A DNA stretch of 9,413 nt from CAZVPZ01 sp964629245 (GTDB lineage Archaea > Nanohalarchaeota > Nanosalinia > Nanosalinales > Nanosalinaceae), in the NCBI GenBank assembly GCA_964629245.1, contig CAZVPZ010000030.1:1-9413 (forward strand), written 5' to 3'. The translations under genes and the position numbers were made by a program. The notes under the pieces are model-generated. The model searched no databases, was not told the origin of the DNA, and saw only the letters and a program-made list of their open reading frames with translations. Shown here in pieces: positions 6,114 through 9,413 of the stretch. Within the stretch, counting starts at the first letter, position 1; each line of letters starts with the position of its first letter.

Positions 6114-6431
6114 TTAGTTTACACCTCTTTCTAGTGATCGGGCGTAGTGGGCTGCGATTTCTGTGTCCACTCTTCCGGCTTCTAGGAGGTTCTCTGCTAC
6201 GTCTTCGTCGTATTTTTCTGCGGCACTCTTGATGAGTGCGTGTCTTGTGTCCAAGTACTCTGTGTTGTAGGCTTCAGAGTCTTCTCTCTCGTCTCTGGAA
6301 CTGGCCATGCGGTCGAGTTTTGCCGCCAGATATTCTAGGTCTGTAAATCCTGTTTCCGGATTTTCTTCCGTTTCCAGGATTTCTTCTGCACTATCACTCC
6401 AGAATATGCCCTCTATTTCCGTTGTGCTCAT
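6114..6431 (-). CDS. Unrecognised 105-aa helical protein inside the exosome operon
   Basis: I do not recognise this protein. It is acidic and looks largely helical, with no cysteine, signal peptide or membrane segment. An N-terminal acidic region (about 1-28, EEILETEENPETG) leads into likely helices at about 32-52 and 60-100 (for example HALIKSAAEKYDEDVAENLL). It is evidently translated: its ATG overlaps the rrp4 stop as TAATG, GGTGA in the rrp4 end lies 6 nt upstream, and its stop is 1 bp from the rrp41 ATG. Base use differs from the neighbours: a hand count gives about 49% GC with more T/A-ending codons. Position suggests a link to the exosome, but nothing in the sequence shows that; a lineage-specific gene is the safest description. 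Confidence 0.75.
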   Translation of the reverse strand: MSTTEIEGIFWSDSAEEILETEENPETGFTDLEYLAAKLDRMASSRDEREDSEAYNTEYLDTRHALIKSAAEKYDEDVAENLLEAGRVDTEIAAHYARSLERGVN

Positions 6432-7117
6432 TATGCATCACCCCTCTGCTCGTCGAGCCATTCCCCTATCTTCTCGGTCAGGCCGCGGGTGTGCGCCTCC
6501 CTTTCGACCTTTTTCACTGCCCTGGCCGCAAGGTTGGGGTTATCGCCCTGTATCCAGACGAGGCCGTTCTGGCCGACGATTATCTTCGTACCTGTTTTCT
6601 GCTTTATCTGCTTGACCATCGTTCCCTTCTTGCCGATGACCCTCGGCACCTTTGAGGGCGCGATCTCTATTATCCTTCCACCTCTCAGCTTCCTGCAACG
6701 CCTGTCCTCCATGGAGACGTTGACGTCCATGCCCTCGGTGACGGCGGTTATCTCGGTGACTATCGCATCACCCACGTCGAAGTAATCGGTCAGATCGTCC
6801 TCGTCGAGGTCGATGTACTCGTCCACCGCGACATCTATCTTGAGCATCGCATCGTAGGGTGAGTTGAGGTCGACGCGCCAGTTGCTGAAACCGACGCTGG
6901 AGACCTCTCCTATGACTATGTCTCCTTCCTCCGGGATGTAGCGGCCGGACATCGGGACCACGCGGACGGAGCTACCGGAGTATTCTACGACTCCGACGTA
7001 CTTGGATCTGATTTTGTCGTCTTCTTGGTACACACCTGAATGGGACCGGATCTCGTCGCCCTCGAAAACTATATCTCCAGGTGAAACTAGGTCTTTCTCA
7101 TCTTTTACACGTGTCAT
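6431..7117 (-). CDS. rrp4: Exosome cap subunit Rrp4
   Basis: The 228-aa product is an RNA-binding cap subunit that sits on the Rrp41-Rrp42 ring and gives poly(A) preference. The N-terminal domain spans about 1-58 (DLVSPGDIVFEG start), an S1 domain about 60-137 (EEGDIVIGEVSSVGFSNWRVDL), and a KH domain about 145-210 (GGRIIEIAPSKVPRVIGKKG, GxxG at 162-165). Length and domain order are typical. GAGGT lies 9 nt before the ATG. It is the first gene after a promoter-bearing gap downstream of sbds, so it probably heads a separate exosome transcript. Confidence 0.96.
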   Translation of the reverse strand: MTRVKDEKDLVSPGDIVFEGDEIRSHSGVYQEDDKIRSKYVGVVEYSGSSVRVVPMSGRYIPEEGDIVIGEVSSVGFSNWRVDLNSPYDAMLKIDVAVDEYIDLDEDDLTDYFDVGDAIVTEITAVTEGMDVNVSMEDRRCRKLRGGRIIEIAPSKVPRVIGKKGTMVKQIKQKTGTKIIVGQNGLVWIQGDNPNLAARAVKKVEREAHTRGLTEKIGEWLDEQRGDA

Positions 7118-7167
7118 AACGCTTTTACCTCAAAGTCAGTCTTGTTCTTCTCTTCACAGAAAAATCT

Positions 7168-7206
7168 GCTTTATACTGATGAAGAGTACAGCAAGATTTT
7201 TATAAG
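7168..7206 (-). promoter_or_regulatory. rrp4: Promoter region of the rrp4-rrp41-rrp42 operon (two TATA-like boxes)
   Basis: In the 114-bp gap between sbds and rrp4, the minus strand has CTTATAAAAATC (7195-7206, the better match) and AGTATAAAGC (7168-7177). They predict starts near 7176 and 7148, giving leaders of roughly 30-60 nt that end with the rrp4 SD. The remaining gap sequence shows no hairpin I can support. Confidence 0.5.
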
Positions 7207-7231
7207 CAACTAATACGGGGCGATTTCCCGG

Positions 7232-7918
7232 CTAAATCTCTCTTACCTCGGCCTTTCCCTTCGCGATCTCCTGTATCTCCTCCATCAGGTCGGACAGGAC
7301 TCCGGCGGGAAGTGTCATCTTGGCCATGAAGTAGTTCTCGCCCCACTCCTCTTCCTCGACTTCGGCGACATTCTGGAGCTTGTCGTAGGCCTTCCCCGCC
7401 ACGTCAATCGGAATCCGGACCGCGACGGTCTTCTCTTCGAGCGATATGGGTATGATGGGTCTTATCTGGTCTACCGCTTCCTTGAACTTTTCCTCGACAT
7501 CGGAGTTCCACTCCATGTGGAAGCCGGCCTCTTCCAGCGCGTTCTCCACCCTCTGCGGGGGATGAGGGTTGCCAGTCTTGGGGTCCTGCGCCCTCCTCGC
7601 TATCATGTCTATGACCTGCTTCCGCTTGTCCTCCCGTATCTCGGCTTTCTGGTCCGTGGTGAGCTGCATGTCTCCTTTCTCGAAGATGATTTCCGCGGCC
7701 TCCATCACCTGCTCTGTCCCGAATTCTTCCTCAAGCTCGTTGACGGACGCTCTTTCACCAGCCTCCACGTCTGTGAAAACTTCCTGTACGAAGAGAAGCC
7801 TCTGGATGTCTATGTCCTCTCCCTCCAGCCTAGCTTCTTTCGCCAGGTCGGGCTCCACAAGTATCTGGAAGTCTTTGTCGCCGGAGTAGCGGACCTTGAT
7901 GGCGTCGGAGGTGTCCAT
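7232..7918 (-). CDS. sbds: SBDS ribosome maturation protein (Sdo1 homologue)
   Basis: The 228-aa product is the archaeal SBDS protein. In eukaryotes the homologue works with EFL1 to release eIF6 from 60S subunits; a late 50S maturation role is inferred for archaea. Domain I (FYSH, about 1-90) includes the segment around FEKGDMQLTTDQ. The central helical domain has the diagnostic DPKTGNPHPPQRVENALEEA (around residues 112-131). A ferredoxin-like C-terminal domain follows, with RPIIPISLEEKTVAVRIP. Length is typical for archaea (about 230 aa). It lies between psmA and rrp4, the canonical place. It has its own well-spaced TATA box and no SD, implying a leaderless message. Confidence 0.96.
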   Translation of the reverse strand: MDTSDAIKVRYSGDKDFQILVEPDLAKEARLEGEDIDIQRLLFVQEVFTDVEAGERASVNELEEEFGTEQVMEAAEIIFEKGDMQLTTDQKAEIREDKRKQVIDMIARRAQDPKTGNPHPPQRVENALEEAGFHMEWNSDVEEKFKEAVDQIRPIIPISLEEKTVAVRIPIDVAGKAYDKLQNVAEVEEEEWGENYFMAKMTLPAGVLSDLMEEIQEIAKGKAEVREI

Positions 7919-7940
7919 ACACCAGTCCTGTTGCTTGAAG

Positions 7941-7947
7941 TTTAAAC
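7941..7947 (-). promoter_or_regulatory. TATA-like box for sbds
   Basis: On the minus strand GTTTAAA is centred about 26 bp before the sbds ATG, between the psmA stop and sbds. This spacing puts the transcript start at the ATG (leaderless). No SD motif is present. Confidence 0.5.
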
Positions 7948-7954
7948 CTCTTTT

Positions 7955-8662
7955 TCAGGCCCCGAGCCCGCGGTCGTCAAGCTCTCCGGGCGAGACTATC
8001 CGGAAGGTGTCTTCCCCTGTAACAAGTGCGAGTTCGATGTTCTCTGTGTTTATATCCTCCTCGCCGCTCTTCAGGGCCTGGACCGCGAGACCTATCGCCT
8101 CGTCTTCCCCCATGTCCTCGCCCCACTCGCTCTCCAGGTGTTCGTTGGCCTCCTGGCCTCCTTTACCGATGGCGACTGCGTTCCACTGCGTGAGCGTCCC
8201 TGAGGGATCGGTCTGGTAGACCTTGGATTCGCCATCCTTGACGCCGCCCGTGATGGTCGAGACCCCGTAGGGCCGGACGCCGCCGTACTGTGTGAACTGC
8301 TGGCACCTGTCCGCGACGAACTTGGATAGGACGTTCATCGGGATGGGCTCGTCGTATGTCATCAGGTAGCGTTGCGCCTCGTTCCGCGTCTCGTCGACCA
8401 GCGTCCTGCCGTCCGCGACTAGTCCCGAAGTCGCGAGCCCGATGTGGTCGTCGACCTTGAAGACCTTTTCCGGGTTCCGGACCTTCAGCTGTTCTGTGCT
8501 CCGGGTCGCGGCGAGTATCACTCCCTCGTCAAACACTATCCCGAGCGCTGTTGCTCCTTTTTTGACTGCTTCTTTCGCGTATTCGACCTGGAACAGACGA
8601 CCGTCCGGGGAGAAGATGGTTATCCCACGGTCGTACTGCTGCTGTTGCGGCGTCATCTGCAT
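7955..8662 (-). CDS. psmA: Proteasome alpha subunit
   Basis: The 235-aa product forms the outer rings of the 20S proteasome and gates substrate entry. The alpha-subunit signature is present near the N-terminus: YDRGITIFSPDGRLFQVEYAKEA (about 10-32), including the YDR gating motif and the first helix. Later landmarks are GIVFDEGVILAATR, HIGLATSGLVADGR and QYGGVRPYGVSTITGG. There is no N-terminal Thr nucleophile, as expected for alpha. Length is close to the usual 230-260 aa. A second ATG two codons in (8656) is also possible. The gene heads the minus-strand block; in many archaea RNase P genes precede it, but here a divergent unknown gene does. Confidence 0.97.
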   Translation of the reverse strand: MQMTPQQQQYDRGITIFSPDGRLFQVEYAKEAVKKGATALGIVFDEGVILAATRSTEQLKVRNPEKVFKVDDHIGLATSGLVADGRTLVDETRNEAQRYLMTYDEPIPMNVLSKFVADRCQQFTQYGGVRPYGVSTITGGVKDGESKVYQTDPSGTLTQWNAVAIGKGGQEANEHLESEWGEDMGEDEAIGLAVQALKSGEEDINTENIELALVTGEDTFRIVSPGELDDRGLGA

Positions 8663-8682
8663 CGTTTTAGAGTCACCTAGAA

Positions 8683-8691
8683 CCTATAGTT
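8683..8691 (-). promoter_or_regulatory. TATA-like box for psmA
   Basis: AACTATAGG on the minus strand is centred about 25 bp before the psmA ATG. An AGGTGA motif lies about 11 nt before the ATG, a little far for an SD. A second A/T stretch on the same strand (GGTTAATAAATC, about 8708-8719) could give a longer leader. Confidence 0.4.
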
Positions 8692-8728
8692 AACTACTCG
8701 GATGGAAGATTTATTAACCTAATCAGGA

Positions 8729-8748
8729 GCGGTCGGACTTTCCGCCGC
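8729..8748. other. GC-rich hairpin in the psmA divergent intergenic region
   Basis: An 8-bp stem with one bulged T (5' arm 8729-8737, loop CTT, 3' arm 8741-8748) lies between the psmA promoter and the promoter of the divergent 123-aa gene. It is the only clear structure in this 131-bp gap. It could be a shared regulator-binding site or RNA structure, or chance in a GC-rich stretch. Confidence 0.25.
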
Positions 8749-8760
8749 CCGGAGTAGTTT

Positions 8761-8770
8761 TCTATACTTT
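8761..8770 (+). promoter_or_regulatory. TATA-like box for the 123-aa gene
   Basis: TCTATACTTT is centred about 28 bp before the ATG at 8794. The predicted start is close to the ATG, and AGAGG directly abuts the ATG, too close to act as an SD, so a leaderless start is likely. Confidence 0.35.
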
Positions 8771-8793
8771 CGGGGCCTAAATACATCTAGAGG

Positions 8794-9165
8794 ATGCAGG
8801 AGCTGCTTCACACCCCGAAGAGAGGCAGGAACGAGTGGGCGGAACACTATCTCGAAGAGGTCCTGACGCTCCTGAACGACCGGGAGTTTGACGCCGCGGA
8901 ACGCTACATGAGGGCTCTCTACCACGTTTATGAGCCGGAAACTGTTTTTGAAAGGGACTATATTCCAGAGGGACTTGAGGAGGGTCTGGAGACTGTGAAC
9001 CGCCACAGCTCGCTTTTCCAAGGCTACTTTCCGTCCAGCGTTGACTACCTTGAGAGCATTGAGAGGCTTTCCGGCGAGATGCTGGAGTACTACACCAGGC
9101 CCATCTACTGGAAGGAAGCTGGCAACGGCCACGGAGAACTTGAATCCCTGGAGCCCTTCCACTGA
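8794..9165 (+). CDS. Unrecognised 123-aa helical protein
   Basis: I do not recognise this protein. It is acidic, rich in Glu, Tyr and Leu, lacks cysteine, and looks almost wholly helical: WAEHYLEEVLTLLNDREFDAAERYMRAL (about 15-42) reads like one TPR-style helical hairpin, followed by EGLEEGLETVNRH and VDYLESIERLSGEMLEYYTR. There is no signal peptide or membrane segment. It is divergent from psmA and followed after 8 bp by a T6 run, so it appears monocistronic. A protein-interaction role is possible but is only an inference from helical repeats. Base use is like its neighbours. Confidence 0.75.
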   Translation: MQELLHTPKRGRNEWAEHYLEEVLTLLNDREFDAAERYMRALYHVYEPETVFERDYIPEGLEEGLETVNRHSSLFQGYFPSSVDYLESIERLSGEMLEYYTRPIYWKEAGNGHGELESLEPFH

Positions 9166-9170
9166 AGAAA

Positions 9171-9182
9171 GGCTTTTTTAGA
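9171..9182 (+). terminator. T-tract terminator after the 123-aa gene
   Basis: A run of six T (9174-9179) begins 8 nt after the stop codon at 9165, the expected form of an archaeal intrinsic or FttA-assisted termination signal. The same TTTTTTAGATT could alternatively serve as a weak TATA element for the structured RNA and tRNA downstream. Confidence 0.5.
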
Positions 9183-9213
9183 TTACACCATCCCTCTACT
9201 ACCTGTAGGATGA

Positions 9214-9291
9214 AAACTGTGCAACCGGTTTGACTACACGACTGGAAGCCATTCACAGAATGGCTTATGTTGGTCAAACTGACAGCAGTTT
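9214..9291 (+). ncRNA. Candidate structured RNA with H/ACA-like layout next to tRNA-Ile
   Basis: Three nested complementary segments are visible: AAACTG/CAGTTT (9214-9219 with 9286-9291), a 9-bp stem with one G-T pair (9226-9234 with 9273-9281), and a perfect 9-bp stem AAGCCATTC/GAATGGCTT closed by ACA (9246-9254 with 9258-9266). An ACA triplet (9282-9284) follows the middle stem directly and lies 15 nt after the upper stem, the spacing known for H/ACA pseudouridylation guides; the internal loop (9235-9245 and 9267-9272) would be the pocket. Against this, no kink-turn is visible in the upper stem. A weak box C-like AGGATGA (9208-9214) and CTGA (9279-9282) allow a C/D reading, but the guide regions would be self-paired. 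The element ends 2 nt before the tRNA, so a shared precursor is possible. Confidence 0.35.
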
Positions 9292-9293
9292 GC

Positions 9294-9413
9294 GGACCAC
9301 TAGCTCAGGGGTTAGAGCACCGTCCTTATAAGGACCTCACGCCGGAAAACCTGTAGCGCGTGTTGCCTCCATGAGCGAGGCGGCGGTCCCGGGTTCGAAT
9401 CCCGGGTGGTCCA
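9294..9413 (+). tRNA. trnI(TAT): tRNA-Ile(UAU) with an intron
   Basis: A complete cloverleaf of 73 nt forms after removing a 47-nt intron. The acceptor stem is GGACCAC (9294-9300) with GTGGTCC (9406-9412). The D arm runs 9303-9318, and the anticodon stem is CCGTC (9320-9324) with GGCGG (9379-9383), including one T-G pair. The anticodon loop CTTATAA places T33 before anticodon TAT (9327-9329). The T arm is CCGGG-TTCGAAT-CCCGG (9389-9405) and the discriminator is A73 at 9413. The window stops there, so an encoded CCA cannot be judged. The anticodon reads AUA (Ile), unlike the CAU anticodon with agmatidine used by most archaea. As an ANN reader it should carry t6A37, made by KEOPS, whose Pcc1 subunit is in this window. 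Confidence 0.9.
9331..9377 (+). other. Intron of tRNA-Ile(UAU), canonical 37/38 position
   Basis: The 47-nt intron lies between A37 (9330) and A38 (9378). A bulge-helix-bulge is visible at the 3' site: loop bases C32-U33-U34-A35 pair with intron UGAG (9372-9375, one G-U), followed by a three-base bulge CG/A spanning the cut. The 5' bulge is UA/A (9329-9331). Beyond it the pairing is weaker (GGA 9332-9334 with TCC 9368-9370, one A left over), and an internal hairpin CACGC/GCGTG (9338-9342, 9358-9362) closes the intron. The expected processor is the archaeal tRNA splicing endonuclease. Confidence 0.75.

Noticed and set aside
9211..9234. Seven-codon mini-ORF (ATG to TGA) before the tRNA
   Set aside because: It has no ribosome-binding motif and overlaps the base-paired element; such short frames arise by chance.
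8777..9277. 166-codon minus-strand frame over the 123-aa gene
   Set aside because: It crosses the promoter and T-tract, has biased Ser/Arg/Pro composition, and lacks a plausible start signal; the plus-strand frame has better promoter and terminator context.
9366..9382. GCCTC/GAGGC hairpin with CAT in its loop, resembling a second anticodon arm
   Set aside because: There is no U before CAT and no matching loop layout; these bases are explained by the intron end and anticodon stem of tRNA-Ile(UAU).
1..9413. CRISPR arrays, insertion sequences, prophage or defence genes
   Set aside because: No spaced direct repeats, transposase or integrase motifs were seen; the genes are mostly conserved housekeeping genes. 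A tRNA end can be an integration site, but nothing downstream is visible.

Overview
The window reads as a gene-dense archaeal chromosome segment, most likely from a small-genome halophile such as a Nanohaloarchaeota/DPANN lineage. The archaeal assignment is firm: RNA exosome genes, proteasome subunits, FttA/aCPSF1, SBDS, RpoP, Pcc1, prefoldin beta, TATA-type promoters and an intron-bearing tRNA. The halophile assignment is an inference from strongly Asp/Glu-rich proteins (for example Rrp41, PsmA and the eL43 tail). The GC content is only moderate by eye and AUA is the favoured Ile codon, neither of which is typical of classical Haloarchaea.

Left part, plus strand (1-2861): the last codons of the proteasome beta subunit (psmB), the transcription-termination ribonuclease FttA/aCPSF1 (fttA), an unrecognised 158-aa protein with a palindrome upstream of its TATA box, and a 78-aa two-CxxC protein that converges on the minus-strand block.

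Centre and right, minus strand (8662 down to 2868): the archaeal exosome superoperon, in transcription order psmA, sbds, rrp4, an unrecognised 105-aa gene, rrp41, rrp42, rpl37ae (eL43), rpoP, pcc1, pfdB, a UPF0147 gene, then sepF. It joins RNA degradation (Rrp4/Rrp41/Rrp42), ribosome maturation and structure (SBDS, eL43), transcription (RpoP), tRNA t6A modification (Pcc1), protein folding and turnover (prefoldin, proteasome) and cell division (SepF). Internal genes are packed with TGATG/TAATG overlaps and Shine-Dalgarno (SD) motifs. TATA-like boxes precede psmA, sbds, rrp4 and sepF, so the block is probably several transcripts. rpoP (46 codons) lies in a third frame between eL43 and pcc1. The Brix and DUF3194 genes often found in this neighbourhood are absent.

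Right end, plus strand (8794-9413): an unrecognised 123-aa gene divergent from psmA, a T-tract, a strongly self-complementary stretch with an H/ACA-like layout, and a complete tRNA-Ile(UAU) gene with a 47-nt intron after position 37, ending exactly at the discriminator base.

The most notable points are tRNA-Ile(UAU) alongside heavy AUA use, an eL43 without its zinc-finger cysteines, an extra gene inside the exosome operon, and the structured element abutting the tRNA.
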